Shown one piece after another: positions 9,054-19,549 of a stretch of 58,530 bases of DNA. The DNA is from Lachnospiraceae bacterium (GTDB taxonomy: Bacteria > Bacillota > Clostridia > Lachnospirales > Lachnospiraceae), in assembly GCA_017538995.1 (NCBI GenBank), contig JAFYHV010000075.1, forward strand, positions 1 to 58,530, in the 5' to 3' direction. Both the position numbers and the translations under genes were made by a program. Below the pieces are notes generated by a model. The model ran no database searches. It was not told the origin of the DNA and saw nothing but the letters and a program-made list of their open reading frames with translations. Each line of letters opens with the position of its first letter. The first letter of the stretch is position 1.

Positions 9054-9139
9054 GATAAAGCCCTCCTCTCAAAAAAGTCCGTTTACCATTGTAACACGCG
9101 GAAATTAAGTATGCAAGAAATATTTTTTCCGCTAAGGAT

Positions 9140-9358
9140 TTATTTTTCTCTCCATATAATACGTCCCTTGGACAGATCATAAGGAGACATTTCTAAAGTA
9201 ACTTTATCCCCGGGATAAATTCTTATGTAATTCTGTCTGAGCTTACCGCTGATGTGAGCAATAACCTCGTGGCCGTTTTCGAGTTCAACCCTGAACTGGG
9301 TTCCGGGAAGTTTCTCCGTAACAACACCTTCGATTTCAATAACATCTAACTTTGACAA
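9140..9358 (-). CDS. infA: Translation initiation factor IF-1
   Basis: IF-1 binds the 30S A site during initiation. The 72-residue OB-fold protein reads [19 protein letters not shown] and ends [15 protein letters not shown], closely matching Firmicute IF-1. The start is a TTG codon with no convincing Shine-Dalgarno in the expected window; an AAAGGA lies about 28 nt upstream, with a small GCGA-TTAG-TCGC hairpin between. The first residues match the family, so the start is probably right despite the weak site. Confidence 0.95.
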   Translation of the reverse strand: MSKLDVIEIEGVVTEKLPGTQFRVELENGHEVIAHISGKLRQNYIRIYPGDKVTLEMSPYDLSKGRIIWREK

Positions 9359-9399
9359 TTCTTGTACCCGGCGACTAATCGCTACTATCCTTTCATATT

Positions 9400-10158
9400 T
9401 TATCGTTTGGGTAATGTGAGTATTTCAGGCTCACCCTTTGTAATGAGAATCGTGTTCTCATAGTGTGATGACGGAAGTCTGTCACTTGTAACGCATGTCC
9501 AGCCGTCGTCTAAGAAATCTACATCACCTCTTCCGAGGTTTATCATGGGCTCGATGGCAAGTGTCATACCTGCTACAAGTTTTATGCCTCGGTTGTTCAT
9601 GTGGTAGTTTGGAATTGACGGATCTTCATGAAGCGAAGTTCCGATTCCGTGTCCTACGAGCGCGGTAACTATTCCGTATCCGCACTTTTCGGCGTAATCC
9701 GCGATGGCATTTGAAATATCATGTAAATGATTTCCTTCCTTCGCGAACTTGATGCCTTCGAAAAAGCATTTTTCTGTTTCTTTTATGAGCTTTAAGACTT
9801 CGGGATCCACATCTCCGACGGGATAAGTTCTTGCCGCATCGGAATGATATCCTTTATAAATAAGTCCGCAGTCAAGGCTTACTATATCGCCTTCTTTAAG
9901 CTTACGGCTTTTCTTGGGGATTCCGTGAACAACTTCTTCGTTAATCGATACGCATATCGATCCGGGAAATCCGTTGTAGTGAAGGAAGTTCGGAATGCAG
10001 TCGTAGCTTCTTATCAGTTTTTCTCCCTCGATATCAATTTCAAGTGTTGATATTCCGGGACGAATGAATTCTTTAAGTTTTTCGTGAACCTCTCCGAGAA
10101 TCCTTCCGGACTCGCGCATCAGCTCGATTTCTCTTTCGGATTTTACCGAAACTGCCAT
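9400..10158 (-). CDS. map: Type I methionyl aminopeptidase
   Basis: Removes the initiator methionine from nascent proteins using a dinuclear metal centre. The 252-residue protein shows all five metal ligands: D in SLDCGL, D in YHSDAART, H in VGHGIG, E in AIEPM and E in HYENT. It lies between adk (12 nt) and infA in the spc-type operon. No KOW-domain L14e-like gene sits between map and infA, as seen in some other Clostridia. Confidence 0.97.
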   Translation of the reverse strand: MAVSVKSEREIELMRESGRILGEVHEKLKEFIRPGISTLEIDIEGEKLIRSYDCIPNFLHYNGFPGSICVSINEEVVHGIPKKSRKLKEGDIVSLDCGLIYKGYHSDAARTYPVGDVDPEVLKLIKETEKCFFEGIKFAKEGNHLHDISNAIADYAEKCGYGIVTALVGHGIGTSLHEDPSIPNYHMNNRGIKLVAGMTLAIEPMINLGRGDVDFLDDGWTCVTSDRLPSSHYENTILITKGEPEILTLPKR

Positions 10159-10170
10159 TTTTTCTGCCTC

Positions 10171-10812
10171 TTATCCGAGAATCTTTGTGATACTCTCAAA
10201 TACATCTTTTACATCAATTGTTCCGTCGACTTCTTTTAAGATGCCTTCATTATTATAGAAGTCAATCAAAGGCTGTGTCTGATCGTGATAAACCTTTAAT
10301 CTGTTTAAAACTGTATCGGGCTTATCGTCATCTCTTAAAATAAGAGCGCTGCCACACTTATCACAAATTCCCTCTGTCTTGGGAGGAACATGTTCGATGT
10401 GATATGTTGCGCCGCATGTAACACATGCTCTTCTTCCCGACATTCTTCTTACGATGTTTTCATCGGGAACGTCAACATTGATAGCGAAATCGATTTTATC
10501 GTTCTGCTTTGCAAGCGCTTCTTTTAAAACATTTGCCTGAGGGATTGTTCTGGGGAATCCGTCGAGAACGTATCCGTTCTTGCAGTCGTCCTTTGATACT
10601 CTGTCAAGAAGAATCTTAACTGTGAGTTCATCGGGAACGAGCTTTCCCTGATCCATATAAGACTTAGCTTCAAGTCCGAGCGGTGTTCCTTCCTTAATAT
10701 TTGCCCTGAAGATATCTCCTGTGGAAATATGAGGGATGGTGTATTTCTCGGCAATCATTTTTGCCTGAGTTCCTTTGCCCGCACCGGGTGCGCCAAGCAT
10801 AACAATTTTCAT
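10171..10812 (-). CDS. adk: Adenylate kinase (zinc-containing LID)
   Basis: Catalyses AMP + ATP = 2 ADP. The 213-residue protein has the P-loop GAPGAGKGT (residues 7-15), the DGFPRT motif, and a LID domain with four cysteines (C130, C133, C150, C153) forming the zinc site common in Gram-positive adenylate kinases. It is placed between secY and map as in many Firmicute spc operons. Confidence 0.97.
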   Translation of the reverse strand: MKIVMLGAPGAGKGTQAKMIAEKYTIPHISTGDIFRANIKEGTPLGLEAKSYMDQGKLVPDELTVKILLDRVSKDDCKNGYVLDGFPRTIPQANVLKEALAKQNDKIDFAINVDVPDENIVRRMSGRRACVTCGATYHIEHVPPKTEGICDKCGSALILRDDDKPDTVLNRLKVYHDQTQPLIDFYNNEGILKEVDGTIDVKDVFESITKILG

Positions 10813-10881
10813 CTTAATTTTCCTTTTCGCTTTAAGGCACGATAAGACACTCCGGTATGGAGTGTCCTCGTCCTTATATTT

Positions 10882-12240
10882 TTAGTCGTTTAAAAATCCT
10901 TTGTAATTACGAACAAGCATCTGTGACTCAACCTGCTTAACCGTCTCGATGATAACACCGACAACGATGATGATACTCGTTCCGCCGAAACTTACGCTGG
11001 CTCCGAAGAGACCTGAGAAGATGTAGGGATAAACCGCTACGATTGTAAGTCCTACGGCACCGATGAAGATAACATAGTTGAGTACTGTGTTAAGATAATC
11101 GCTTGTAGGTTTGCCGGGTCTGATACCCGGTACGAATCCGCCGGCTTTCTTTAAGTTGTTGGCAATCTCCATAGGATTGAAAGTAATCGATGTATAGAAG
11201 TAAGCAAAGAATATTACTAAGAATACATAAGCGATTATTCCGATTGTATAGATCATGTCGTTCTTGTTAAACCAGTATCTCGCATTCATGAATTTTAAGA
11301 GCTCGCCCCAGATATAGCCCCATCCCCAGAAGCCTGTCTCGGCTTTGGCGGATCCGTTGAATCCGACCATATTGGAAATGATAATCGGGGTCTGCATAAT
11401 TGATGAAGCAAAGATTACGGGGATAACTCCGGCCGTATTTATTTTGATGGGAATTGAACTTGTGTTGCCGCCCATCATCTTATTGCCCTGAACCTTCTTC
11501 GCATACTGAAGAGGTATCTTTCTTGTACCGTCACTTAAGAAAATAACCATTAAGATAAGTACAATTACTACGGCAAGAATAATTACTGCATTAAGTACAC
11601 CGATTGCAATTGATTTGTTCTTGATGAACTGTTCGAACAGTGTCTTTGCATCCGAAGGGAAGGATGAAATGATGTTAATGATAAGGATAATGGATATACC
11701 GTTTCCTACACCATGTTCTGTAATTCTTTCACCTGCCCACATAAGGAATGCGGAACCTGCTGTCATTGCTGCAATTACGGTAATTACGTTTAATGCGTTG
11801 TACTCTGTAAGTAACCCCTGTGAACCGAATCCGATTGCCATGGCACCTGATTCGATTAATGCAAGTCCAACCGTCACATATCTTGTGATGGCAGCGATCT
11901 TTTTACGTCCGTCTTCACCCTCGTTCTGCATTTCTTCCAACTTGGGAATAGCTATTGTCATAAGCTGCATAATAATGGATGAAGTGATGTACGGAGTAAT
12001 GTTAAGTGCGAAGATTGACATTCTTTCGAATGAACCGCCGGTGAATGCACCGAGGATTCCGAGACCGCCGTTTCCGTCTGTGCCGAAGAGGCTTTCCATC
12101 ATCTGCTTAACGAACTCCTGGTTGATACCGGGAGAAGCTATCTGGCATCCGAGACGCACTATAACAAGCATTAAAAGGGTAAATAACAGTTTTTTTCTGA
12201 TATCTTTTACCTTAAAAGCGTTGATAAATGTTTTAAACAC
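10882..12240 (-). CDS. secY: Preprotein translocase subunit SecY
   Basis: SecY is the ten-helix protein-conducting channel of the Sec translocon. The 452-residue protein is highly hydrophobic, with family signatures such as LGILGAFTGGSFERMSIFAL and the cytoplasmic-loop block GIRPGKPTSDYLN. It starts at GTG, and this overlaps the rplO stop by one base (TAGTG), pointing to translational coupling. It is followed by adk after 69 nt. Confidence 0.98.
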   Translation of the reverse strand: MFKTFINAFKVKDIRKKLLFTLLMLVIVRLGCQIASPGINQEFVKQMMESLFGTDGNGGLGILGAFTGGSFERMSIFALNITPYITSSIIMQLMTIAIPKLEEMQNEGEDGRKKIAAITRYVTVGLALIESGAMAIGFGSQGLLTEYNALNVITVIAAMTAGSAFLMWAGERITEHGVGNGISIILIINIISSFPSDAKTLFEQFIKNKSIAIGVLNAVIILAVVIVLILMVIFLSDGTRKIPLQYAKKVQGNKMMGGNTSSIPIKINTAGVIPVIFASSIMQTPIIISNMVGFNGSAKAETGFWGWGYIWGELLKFMNARYWFNKNDMIYTIGIIAYVFLVIFFAYFYTSITFNPMEIANNLKKAGGFVPGIRPGKPTSDYLNTVLNYVIFIGAVGLTIVAVYPYIFSGLFGASVSFGGTSIIIVVGVIIETVKQVESQMLVRNYKGFLND

Positions 12241-12680
12241 TAGATCACCTCTGCGCTGCCGCCTGCTGCTTCAATCTTTGCTTTAGCTGTTTCGCTGAAA
12301 GCGTTTACCTGTACCGTTAATTTCTTGGAAATTTCACCGTTTCCGAGAATCTTTACACCGTCTGCTGCTTTGCTGATTACACCTTCTTCAAGAAGCTTTT
12401 CAACTGTTACAACAGTACCGTCTTCGAATCTCTCGAGTGCCGATACATTGATTGAAATGATCTCCTTTGTATTTCTGTTCGTAAATCCTCTCTTGGGAAT
12501 ACGTCTGTATAAAGGCATCTGACCACCTTCGAAACCGATTCTGGGTGCACCTGAACGAGCTTTCTGTCCTTTGTGTCCCTTGCCGGCAGTCTTGCCGTTT
12601 CCTGAACCGTGGCCGCGTCCTCTTCTAAAATTATCACTGTGCTTTGAGCCTTCCGCAGGTCTTAAATTAGATAATTCCAT
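12240..12680 (-). CDS. rplO: 50S ribosomal protein L15
   Basis: L15 binds 23S rRNA late in large-subunit assembly. The 146-residue protein begins [20 protein letters not shown], followed by a Gly/Lys-rich RNA-binding extension ([19 protein letters not shown]) and the [13 protein letters not shown] block. It lies between rpmD and secY, its stop overlapping the secY start by one base. Confidence 0.98.
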   Translation of the reverse strand: MELSNLRPAEGSKHSDNFRRGRGHGSGNGKTAGKGHKGQKARSGAPRIGFEGGQMPLYRRIPKRGFTNRNTKEIISINVSALERFEDGTVVTVEKLLEEGVISKAADGVKILGNGEISKKLTVQVNAFSETAKAKIEAAGGSAEVI

Positions 12681-12694
12681 TGCGACTCTCCTTT

Positions 12695-12880
12695 CTATGC
12701 CTCTTCAACCTTAAGAAGGTATCCGATCTGCTGAATCTGTCCTCTAGTTGCTGCATTGTCAGGTAAAAGAACAGTCTTGTTAAGCTTTCTTAAACCCATT
12801 GCTTCTACGGTCTTTCTGTGTTTGGGAACAGCACCTATAGGGGACTTAACTAATGTAATTTTTAACATTTTGTCTGCCAT
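12695..12880 (-). CDS. rpmD: 50S ribosomal protein L30
   Basis: This 61-residue large-subunit protein shows the typical core [20 protein letters not shown] and GLRKLNKTV. The short length, the spacing of 14 nt to rplO and 25 nt from rpsE, and the order rpsE-rpmD-rplO are standard for the spc operon. Confidence 0.97.
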   Translation of the reverse strand: MADKMLKITLVKSPIGAVPKHRKTVEAMGLRKLNKTVLLPDNAATRGQIQQIGYLLKVEEA

Positions 12881-12905
12881 TTTGGTCTCCTTTCATAACC
12901 GCGGT

Positions 12906-13418
12906 TTAAGCACGAATGCCTTCTACCGACTTACCACGATTTCTGGCAACATCTTCGGGACTCTTAAGTTTGCTTAAGCCTTCGATAGTTGCAAGTGCTA
13001 CATTTGTTTTATTGTTTGAACCCAATGACTTTGTACGGATGTTTCTGATGCCTGCGAGTTCACACACCTTACGTGCGGGACCTCCGGCAATGATACCAGT
13101 ACCTTCGGGAGCTCTCTTTAAAAGAATGCTAGCCGAAGAGTATTTGCCGATATAATCATGTGTTACGGATGCGTTCTCATCAAGACAAATTGATACGAGA
13201 TGCTTCTTAGCATCATCAGTTGCCTTACGGATTGCTTCGCCGTTTTCTTTGGCCTTACCTGTGCCAACACCTACATGACCGTTCTTATCACCAACAACTA
13301 CAAGTGCTGCGATGCTCATTACACGACCACCCTTTGTAGTCTTGCTGACTCTTTTAATAGCGATTGTATCACTAAATAATTCACCTAACTCAGCAGGGTT
13401 AATAATATTGCGTACCAT
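12906..13418 (-). CDS. rpsE: 30S ribosomal protein S5
   Basis: S5 lies near the mRNA entry channel and affects decoding fidelity. The 170-residue protein has the double-stranded-RNA-binding-like amino domain (RVSKTTKGGRVMSIAALVVV) and the carboxy domain with GTGIIAGGPARKVCELAG. A strong GGGGAGG ribosome site precedes the ATG. Order rplR-rpsE-rpmD is canonical. Confidence 0.98.
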   Translation of the reverse strand: MVRNIINPAELGELFSDTIAIKRVSKTTKGGRVMSIAALVVVGDKNGHVGVGTGKAKENGEAIRKATDDAKKHLVSICLDENASVTHDYIGKYSSASILLKRAPEGTGIIAGGPARKVCELAGIRNIRTKSLGSNNKTNVALATIEGLSKLKSPEDVARNRGKSVEGIRA

Positions 13419-13435
13419 TGCAAATCCTCCCCTTC

Positions 13436-13804
13436 CTAAAATTCCAAGCCGGCTTCTCTTGCTGCTTCAGCGAGAGCTGCGACTTTACCTTGATATATAT
13501 AACCGCCACGATCAAAGACAACTTCTTTAATACCTTTGTCTAATGCTTTCTTAGCAATTACTGTTCCTAAATATGCTGCTGCTTCAACGTTGTTGGTCTT
13601 TGTAAGCTCTGCCTTGATATCCTTATCAAGTGTAGAAGCTGCTACAATAGTATTTCCAACCGTATCGTCGATAATTTGAGCATACATATGATCATTGCTT
13701 CTGAATACTGCCAAACGGGGTCTGTCAGCAGTTCCGCTTAAACGGCTACGAATTCTTCTGTGCTTCTCAGCACGTACTTCCTGTCTGGATGTCTTACTAA
13801 CCAT
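13436..13804 (-). CDS. rplR: 50S ribosomal protein L18
   Basis: L18 binds 5S rRNA together with L5. The 122-residue protein shows the block [20 protein letters not shown] and the terminal [19 protein letters not shown], both diagnostic. It lies 17 nt before rpsE and 20 nt after rplF. Confidence 0.98.
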   Translation of the reverse strand: MVSKTSRQEVRAEKHRRIRSRLSGTADRPRLAVFRSNDHMYAQIIDDTVGNTIVAASTLDKDIKAELTKTNNVEAAAYLGTVIAKKALDKGIKEVVFDRGGYIYQGKVAALAEAAREAGLEF

Positions 13805-13824
13805 TTTTATACTCTCCTTATCTC

Positions 13825-14376
13825 TTATTTCTTACCGGTCTTACCGACTTTACGTCTGATTACTTCGTCAGCATACTTGATACCCTTGCCCTTGTAAGGC
13901 TCAGGTCTTCTCTTATCCCTGATCTCTGCGGCGAATTGTCCGACTTTTTCTTTATCGATACCTTTAACAAGGATTACAGTGGCACTACCTGCCTGCTCAA
14001 CCGATGTCTCGATACCTTCGGGATCTTCCATTTCAACCGGATGTGAATATCCGAGAGACAATGTAAGCTTCTTGCCTGCCTTGGCAGCCTTGTAACCTAC
14101 ACCGTTAACTTCAAGTTTCTTAACATAACCTTCAGTAACACCTACAACCATGTTGTTGATAAGTGTTCTTGTTAATCCGTGAAGGGATTTCATTTTCTTT
14201 AAATCGTTAGGTCTTGATACTAAAACTTCAGCACCTTCAACCTTGATTTCCATCTCAGAGGGTAAAACTCTTGTTAATTCACCCTTGGGACCTTTTACAG
14301 TCACTTTATTATTTTCTGCAACATCTACAGTAACGCCTGCAGGTATTGCGATTGGCATTCTTCCTATACGTGACAT
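13825..14376 (-). CDS. rplF: 50S ribosomal protein L6
   Basis: L6 sits by the sarcin-ricin loop and factor-binding site. The 183-residue protein starts [19 protein letters not shown] and ends with the conserved [16 protein letters not shown] block plus a basic tail. Length is typical, and an AAGGAGG site precedes the start. Confidence 0.98.
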   Translation of the reverse strand: MSRIGRMPIAIPAGVTVDVAENNKVTVKGPKGELTRVLPSEMEIKVEGAEVLVSRPNDLKKMKSLHGLTRTLINNMVVGVTEGYVKKLEVNGVGYKAAKAGKKLTLSLGYSHPVEMEDPEGIETSVEQAGSATVILVKGIDKEKVGQFAAEIRDKRRPEPYKGKGIKYADEVIRRKVGKTGKK

Positions 14377-14407
14377 GCCCGTACCTCCTTAAATATTTTC
14401 AATGCGA

Positions 14408-14809
14408 CTACCATACAAATGCTAATACTTCGCCGCCAACCTGTAATTTTCTGGCTTCCTTATCTGTGATAACGCCCTGGTTTGTTGAAATGATAGCTAC
14501 GCCCAAACCACCGAGTACTCTGGGTAACTCATCCTTGCTTGCGTAAACGCGAAGACCGGGTTTGGAGATTCTCTTAATACCGGAGATAACTTTGTCGTTT
14601 TTGTCTGCACCGTATTTTAAAGTAATCTTTATATTCTTGAAATTGCCATCATCAACTAATTCGTAGGATCTGATGTATCCTTCATCTAATAAAATCTTAG
14701 CAATCGCCAATTTCATCTTTGAAGAGGAAACTTCTACCGTATCATGTTTTGCAGAGTTTGCGTTACGGATTCTTGTAAGCATATCTGCAATAGGATCGCT
14801 CATTGTCAT
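14408..14809 (-). CDS. rpsH: 30S ribosomal protein S8
   Basis: S8 binds the central domain of 16S rRNA; in enterobacteria it also represses the spc operon through an L5 site, which has not been checked here. The 133-residue protein begins [18 protein letters not shown] and ends GGEVLAFVW, typical for S8. A second in-frame ATG two codons later is possible, but AGGAGG spacing favours the first. Confidence 0.97.
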   Translation of the reverse strand: MTMSDPIADMLTRIRNANSAKHDTVEVSSSKMKLAIAKILLDEGYIRSYELVDDGNFKNIKITLKYGADKNDKVISGIKRISKPGLRVYASKDELPRVLGGLGVAIISTNQGVITDKEARKLQVGGEVLAFVW

Positions 14810-14836
14810 TGTTGTGCCTCCTTATATATTTTTATC

Positions 14837-15022
14837 TTACCAGCTTGCTTTCTTAACGCCGGGAATTTCGCCCTTGTATGCCAACTCTCTGAAGCAGATA
14901 CGGCAGATACCGTATTTTCTCAAGTATGCATGAGGACGTCCGCAGATTCTGCAACGGTTGTATTCTCTTACACCGAATTTCTGCTGGCGTGATTGCTTAA
15001 TCTTCATTGCTGTTTTAGCCAT
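14837..15022 (-). CDS. rpsZ: 30S ribosomal protein S14, zinc type (S14Z)
   Basis: S14 is a small-subunit head protein. This 61-residue form carries two CxxC motifs (CRIC and CRIC around residues 24-43) and is therefore the short zinc-binding type, distinct from the roughly 90-100-residue zinc-free type. The carboxy end [16 protein letters not shown] is diagnostic. It sits between rplE and rpsH as expected. Confidence 0.97.
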   Translation of the reverse strand: MAKTAMKIKQSRQQKFGVREYNRCRICGRPHAYLRKYGICRICFRELAYKGEIPGVKKASW

Positions 15023-15055
15023 GAAATATACCTCCTTAAATAAAAGACAACGATA

Positions 15056-15595
15056 CTATTTAGCGAAGGGCATGTTGAAGAGTCTTAATAACTCTCTTGC
15101 TTCTTCGTCAGTTTTAGCTGTTGTTACGAAGATAACATCCATACCTCTTACTTTATCTACCTTATCATACTCGATTTCAGGGAAGATGAGCTGCTCTTTA
15201 ATACCAAGAGCATAATTTCCTCTGCCGTCAAAAGCATTAGGATTTACACCTCTGAAGTCACGTACACGGGGCAATGCAAGATTTACGAGACGATCAAGGA
15301 ACTCATACATCTTGTCACCACGAAGGGTAACCTTGCAACCGATGTTCTGACCTTCTCTGATCTTGAAGTTAGCGATCGAATTCTTAGCCTTTGTAAGAAC
15401 TGCCTTCTGTCCGGAAATGATTTCCAAATCTCTGACAGCAGACTCGAGTGCCTTAGCGTTTTCTTTCGCTTCGCCTACACCCATGTTGATTACGATCTTG
15501 TCAAGCTTGGGAACTTCCATGATGTTCTTGTAGCCGAATTTCTTCTGCATTGCATCTATAATTTCATTCTTATACTGATCTTTAAGTCTACTCAC
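15056..15595 (-). CDS. rplE: 50S ribosomal protein L5
   Basis: L5 binds 5S rRNA and contacts P-site tRNA. The 179-residue protein shows [37 protein letters not shown] and the block [20 protein letters not shown], all typical. It is placed between rplX and rpsZ. Confidence 0.98.
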   Translation of the reverse strand: MSRLKDQYKNEIIDAMQKKFGYKNIMEVPKLDKIVINMGVGEAKENAKALESAVRDLEIISGQKAVLTKAKNSIANFKIREGQNIGCKVTLRGDKMYEFLDRLVNLALPRVRDFRGVNPNAFDGRGNYALGIKEQLIFPEIEYDKVDKVRGMDVIFVTTAKTDEEARELLRLFNMPFAK

Positions 15596-15621
15596 GAATC
15601 TAGACCTCCTTTCATTAATTA

Positions 15622-15945
15622 TTATTTAATTACGTTTCCGGTCTTCTTCGCGAAACGTTCCTTCTTAACCACTTTGCCGTTTTCATCCTTTGTAACTTTG
15701 AAGCCGACTCTGGTTGCCTTGCCGCCTTCTACAAGCATTACGTTTGAGATGTCAATGGGGGCTTCCTTTGTGATGATACCGCCGTTGGGATTTCCTGCTG
15801 AGGGTTTTGAATGCTTTGTAATAACGTTAACGCCTTCAACAACTACTTTCTTCTTGTCAATATCTACACTTAAAACCTTAGCTTCTTTGCCCTTTGAGCT
15901 ACCGGCGATAACTTTAACTGTATCACCCTTCTTAATCTTCATCAT
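15622..15945 (-). CDS. rplX: 50S ribosomal protein L24
   Basis: L24 is an assembly-initiating large-subunit protein with an amino-terminal KOW domain ([20 protein letters not shown]). The 107-residue length is normal. Two ATG codons are adjacent; the AGGAGGTG site is 7 nt from the first and 10 nt from the second, so the first is used here, but either is possible. Confidence 0.96.
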   Translation of the reverse strand: MMKIKKGDTVKVIAGSSKGKEAKVLSVDIDKKKVVVEGVNVITKHSKPSAGNPNGGIITKEAPIDISNVMLVEGGKATRVGFKVTKDENGKVVKKERFAKKTGNVIK

Positions 15946-15959
15946 AGTCGGGCACCTCC

Positions 15960-16328
15960 TTATAATACTTCGGGAGCAAGGGAAACAATCTTCATGTACT
16001 GTTTCTCACGAAGCTCTCTGGCTACAGGTCCAAAAATACGAGTTCCTCTGGGAGTCTTGTCGTCTTTTATGATAACTGCAGCATTTTCGTCAAATCTAAT
16101 GTAAGAACCGTCTTTACGTCTTGCACCTTTTACGGTACGAACAACAACGGCCTTAACAACATCACCTTTCTTTACAACGCCGCCGGGAGTAGCATCCTTA
16201 ACGCTGGCAATGATGACGTCGCCAATGTTGGCATATCTTCTTGTTGAGCCGCCTACTACGCGAATGCAAAGGAGTTCCTTAGCACCTGTATTGTCGGCAA
16301 CTTTCAATCTAGTTTCCTGTTGAACCAT
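15960..16328 (-). CDS. rplN: 50S ribosomal protein L14
   Basis: L14 forms an intersubunit bridge and is the docking site of the silencing factor RsfS. The 122-residue protein begins [20 protein letters not shown] and ends [13 protein letters not shown], nearly invariant in the family. It lies 14 nt before rplX and 12 nt after rpsQ. Confidence 0.98.
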   Translation of the reverse strand: MVQQETRLKVADNTGAKELLCIRVVGGSTRRYANIGDVIIASVKDATPGGVVKKGDVVKAVVVRTVKGARRKDGSYIRFDENAAVIIKDDKTPRGTRIFGPVARELREKQYMKIVSLAPEVL

Positions 16329-16340
16329 GCTCTTATCTCC

Positions 16341-16595
16341 TTATTTAACCTTTTCTACAACCTCAACAAGTCTCCATCTCTTGTCCTTTGACAGGGGTCT
16401 TGTCTCTGCAACCTTTACTTTGTCACCAATCTGGCACACATTGTTCTCATCATGTGCCTTAAGCTTATATGTTCTCTTAACGATCTTGCCGTAAAGAGGG
16501 TGCTTTACATGGTTTTCTACAGCTACAACGATGGTTTTATCCATTTTGTTGCTGACAACCTTACCTATACGCACTTTTCTTAAATTTCTTTCCAC
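16341..16595 (-). CDS. rpsQ: 30S ribosomal protein S17
   Basis: S17 is an OB-fold primary binding protein of 16S rRNA. The 84-residue protein contains [17 protein letters not shown] and [19 protein letters not shown], followed by the characteristic [20 protein letters not shown]. It sits between rpmC and rplN as in all S10-spc clusters. Confidence 0.98.
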   Translation of the reverse strand: MERNLRKVRIGKVVSNKMDKTIVVAVENHVKHPLYGKIVKRTYKLKAHDENNVCQIGDKVKVAETRPLSKDKRWRLVEVVEKVK

Positions 16596-16622
16596 AGCTT
16601 ATCTCCTTTCTCAATCTGTTTC

Positions 16623-16835
16623 CTATGCGTTTACTTCGTTCTTCTTAACTGTAAGTACGGTCTGAATACGAGCGATGTTCTTACGAACCTCTCTGATTCT
16701 TGCCGTGTTGTCAAGCTGATTTGTCGCATTCTGGAATCTCAAATTGAAAAGTTCCTTCTTGGCATCAACTAAAGCCTGCTCTAAGTCTGCGGGGGTCTTT
16801 TTCATTAAATCATTTACATATGTAGTTGTCTTCAT
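16623..16835 (-). CDS. rpmC: 50S ribosomal protein L29
   Basis: L29 is a two-helix protein at the tunnel exit and contributes to docking of trigger factor and SRP. The 70-residue sequence includes [16 protein letters not shown] and [15 protein letters not shown], typical of the family. Its ATG overlaps the rplP stop by one base (TAATG), indicating coupled translation. Confidence 0.97.
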   Translation of the reverse strand: MKTTTYVNDLMKKTPADLEQALVDAKKELFNLRFQNATNQLDNTARIREVRKNIARIQTVLTVKKNEVNA

Positions 16836-17263
16836 TAATTAGCCCCTCCTTCCAAGTCTGCTTTAGAAACAATTTTACATTTACAAGGGAGCTTGTGAGT
16901 TGCAAGACGGAGAGCTTCTTTAGCAACCTCTTCGGATACACCGGAGATTTCAAACATTACTCTGCCGGGCTTAACAACTGCTACCCAGTATTCCAAAGTA
17001 CCTTTACCTGAACCCATACGAGTTTCAGCAGGTTTTGCTGTAACGGGCTTGTCAGGGAAAATCTTAATCCAAACCTGTCCGCCACGCTTAATGTAACGTG
17101 TCATGGCAATACGGGCTGCTTCGATCTGGTTTGACTTGATCCAGCAGGGCTCTGTTGCCACAATACCATATTCACCGTAAGTAATCTGGTTGCCCGAAAG
17201 AGCTTTACCCTTCATACTTCCACGGAACTGCTTACGATGTTTAACTCTCTTAGGTAATAACAT
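16835..17263 (-). CDS. rplP: 50S ribosomal protein L16
   Basis: L16 helps to position tRNA in the A and P sites. The 142-residue protein begins [15 protein letters not shown] and has the conserved block [19 protein letters not shown] and KLPCKCKIV. Both ends overlap the neighbours by one base (rpsC stop and rpmC start), a compact coupled arrangement. Confidence 0.98.
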   Translation of the reverse strand: MLLPKRVKHRKQFRGSMKGKALSGNQITYGEYGIVATEPCWIKSNQIEAARIAMTRYIKRGGQVWIKIFPDKPVTAKPAETRMGSGKGTLEYWVAVVKPGRVMFEISGVSEEVAKEALRLATHKLPCKCKIVSKADLEGGAN

Positions 17264-17919
17264 TATTTTGCACTCCCTTCTTTATTTTCTTTTACGGGGA
17301 GAACTTCGCCCTTGTAGATCCAAACCTTAACGCCAACTTTGCCGTAGGTTGTATCTGCCTCAGCGAAACCGTAATCGATATCGGCACGTAATGTCTGAAG
17401 AGGAATAGTACCATCACTAATTGTCTCAGTACGAGCCATATCAGCACCGCCTAAACGGCCGGAAAGCTGAACTTTGATACCGTAAACTCCCGATTTCATG
17501 GTTCTTGTCATAGCCTGCTTCATTGCTCTTCTGTAAGCAACACGGTCTTCGAGCTGCTTAGCGATGTTTTCAGCAACAAGCTGTGACTCCTTCTCGGGTC
17601 TCTTAATCTCTTTGATGTCAACGTTTACATTCTTGCCTGTGAGTTTCTTTAACTCTTTCTTTGTGTTTTCGATATCAGCGCCGCCTTTACCGATAACAAG
17701 ACCGGGCTTAGAAGTATAAACGGTAACTTTAACTTTATTTGAAGCTCTTTCGATATCGATTTTGCTGATACCGGATGTATAGAGTTTCTTCTTTAAATAT
17801 TTTCTGATGTTGTAATCTTCAACAAGGCAATCAGCGAAATCAGCATCTGCGTACCACATAGAACCCCAGTCCTTGATAACGCCTACTCTTATACCATGAG
17901 GATTAACTTTCTGTCCCAT
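17263..17919 (-). CDS. rpsC: 30S ribosomal protein S3
   Basis: S3 lines the mRNA entry tunnel and has helicase-like activity on mRNA. The start is [18 protein letters not shown] with an AGGAGG site 7 nt upstream; a longer reading of seven more residues would start before that site. The 218-residue protein contains the KH domain with [19 protein letters not shown]. The ribosome site overlaps the end of rplV. Confidence 0.98.
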   Translation of the reverse strand: MGQKVNPHGIRVGVIKDWGSMWYADADFADCLVEDYNIRKYLKKKLYTSGISKIDIERASNKVKVTVYTSKPGLVIGKGGADIENTKKELKKLTGKNVNVDIKEIKRPEKESQLVAENIAKQLEDRVAYRRAMKQAMTRTMKSGVYGIKVQLSGRLGGADMARTETISDGTIPLQTLRADIDYGFAEADTTYGKVGVKVWIYKGEVLPVKENKEGSAK

Positions 17920-17929
17920 ACTGTTCCTC

Positions 17930-18322
17930 CTATCTTTCATTGAGCACGATGGTAATGTGGCTCATTCTCTTTTCGATTCTGTAAGCTCTGCCCTGTGCTC
18001 TGGGTCTGATTCTCTTCATTGTGGGTCCCTTATTTGCATAACATTCTTCAATGTAAAGCTTTTCGGGATTCATGCCGTTGTTGTTCTCGGCATTGGCGAT
18101 AGCACTAAGTAAAAGCTTTTTGATAATGCTTGATGCATATCTGGGATTGTACTCCAGAATAGCCAAAGCCGTATTAACATCTTTGCCTCTGATGGCGTCA
18201 AGTACGAAGCAAGCCTTCTGTACCGATACTCTTGCGTAAGATAACTTTGCCGAAGGTCTTGTCTCCCTGTTCTCTTTATTACGCTCTCTCTTGTATTGTG
18301 ATCTGCTCTTTGTTTCTTCCAT
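17930..18322 (-). CDS. rplV: 50S ribosomal protein L22
   Basis: L22 has a hairpin that lines the exit tunnel and is a site of macrolide resistance. The core [20 protein letters not shown] and the terminal block [20 protein letters not shown] are clear. At 130 residues it carries about 18-20 extra charged residues at the amino end compared with the usual 110-113; the AAGGAGG site and ATG support this longer start. Confidence 0.97.
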   Translation of the reverse strand: MEETKSRSQYKRERNKENRETRPSAKLSYARVSVQKACFVLDAIRGKDVNTALAILEYNPRYASSIIKKLLLSAIANAENNNGMNPEKLYIEECYANKGPTMKRIRPRAQGRAYRIEKRMSHITIVLNER

Positions 18323-18340
18323 GGATTAAAACCTCCTTCC

Positions 18341-18622
18341 TTACTTAGATTTAGATTTCTTTTCGTCTTTACCGTGGCCTCTGTATGTTCTTGTAGCTAC
18401 GAACTCACCGAGCTTGTGGCCAACCATATCTTCCGTTACATATACGGGAACATGCTTTCTACCGTCATGAACCGCAAATGTATGTCCTACGAATGAGGGA
18501 AAGATTGTGGAACGACGTGACCAGGTCTTGATTACTTGTTTATTACCCGCTGCGTTCATTGCGTCAACCTTCTTTAAAAGGCTTGCATCAGCAAAGGGTC
18601 CTTTTTTTAATGATCTTGCCAT
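18341..18622 (-). CDS. rpsS: 30S ribosomal protein S19
   Basis: S19 forms a head complex with S13 and contacts A-site tRNA. The start is [19 protein letters not shown] behind AAGGAGG; six further in-frame codons upstream are not supported. The 93-residue protein contains [20 protein letters not shown] and the conserved [17 protein letters not shown]. Confidence 0.98.
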   Translation of the reverse strand: MARSLKKGPFADASLLKKVDAMNAAGNKQVIKTWSRRSTIFPSFVGHTFAVHDGRKHVPVYVTEDMVGHKLGEFVATRTYRGHGKDEKKSKSK

Positions 18623-18647
18623 TATTTTCCTCCTTATCAATATGCGC

Positions 18648-19490
18648 TTACTTTAATGCGCGTCCGTCTCTTCTTCTTACGATGAGCTTGTTAGACTGCT
18701 TGTTTTTCTTTCTTGTCTTTAAGCCCAAAGCCGGTTTGCCCCAAGGTGTGCAAGGACCGGGACGACCGATACTACACTTACCTTCACCACCACCATGAGG
18801 ATGGTCGTTGGGGTTCATTACAGAACCACGTACTGTAGGGCGGATGCCCATGTGACGTTTACGTCCTGCCTTACCGATATTGATAAGGTTGTGATCTACG
18901 TTACCTACGATACCTACTGTTGCTCTGCACATGATAGGTACCATTCTCATTTCGCCTGAAGGAAGACGAAGTGTTGCGTACTTACCTTCCTTAGCCATGA
19001 GCTGTGCACTGTTTCCTGCACTTCTTACCATCTGACCGCCTTTACCGGGTAAAAGCTCGATGTTGTGTACCTGAGTACCTACAGGAATCTTGTCCAAAGG
19101 TAAACAGTTACCAATGCGGACTTCGGCGTCGGGACCGTTCATAACTTTCATGCCGTCCTTTAAGCCTTCGGGTGCGATTATATAAGCTTTCTCGCCGTCT
19201 GCGTAGCAGATAAGAGCGATGTTTGCTGTTCTGTTGGGATCGTATTCGATACCGATTACTTTAGCGGGAATACCGTCTTTATTTCTCTTGAAGTCTACGA
19301 TTCTGTATTTCTTCTTGGCTCCGCCGCCATGATGTCTAACTGTTATCTTACCCTGATTGTTACGTCCTGCTGTCTTCTCCATTGCGACACAAAGTGATTT
19401 CTCGGGTGTCTTCTTGGTAATTTCAGAGAAGTCAGAGCCAGTCATATTTCTTCTGGAGGGTGTATAGGGATTGTATGTCTTAATTCCCAT
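18648..19490 (-). CDS. rplB: 50S ribosomal protein L2
   Basis: L2 is needed for subunit association and peptidyl-transferase function. The 280-residue protein begins [20 protein letters not shown] and includes the near-invariant [18 protein letters not shown], whose histidine has been linked to peptidyl-transferase activity. Full length and in the standard place between rplW and rpsS. Confidence 0.98.
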   Translation of the reverse strand: MGIKTYNPYTPSRRNMTGSDFSEITKKTPEKSLCVAMEKTAGRNNQGKITVRHHGGGAKKKYRIVDFKRNKDGIPAKVIGIEYDPNRTANIALICYADGEKAYIIAPEGLKDGMKVMNGPDAEVRIGNCLPLDKIPVGTQVHNIELLPGKGGQMVRSAGNSAQLMAKEGKYATLRLPSGEMRMVPIMCRATVGIVGNVDHNLINIGKAGRKRHMGIRPTVRGSVMNPNDHPHGGGEGKCSIGRPGPCTPWGKPALGLKTRKKNKQSNKLIVRRRDGRALK

Positions 19491-19549
19491 TTCTTTGTTC
19501 TCCTTTACTGTTATTTATTATCATGCTTCATTGCATATAGATTCGGCTA

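Noticed and set aside
8971..9180. 69-codon minus-strand frame across rpmJ and the end of infA
   Set aside because: Different frame over two real genes; the true gene here is the 37-codon rpmJ.
11615..12286. 223-codon open frame on the plus strand inside secY
   Set aside because: It is a shadow of secY on the opposite strand; composition is that of reversed membrane-protein codons and it has no ribosome site or family resemblance.
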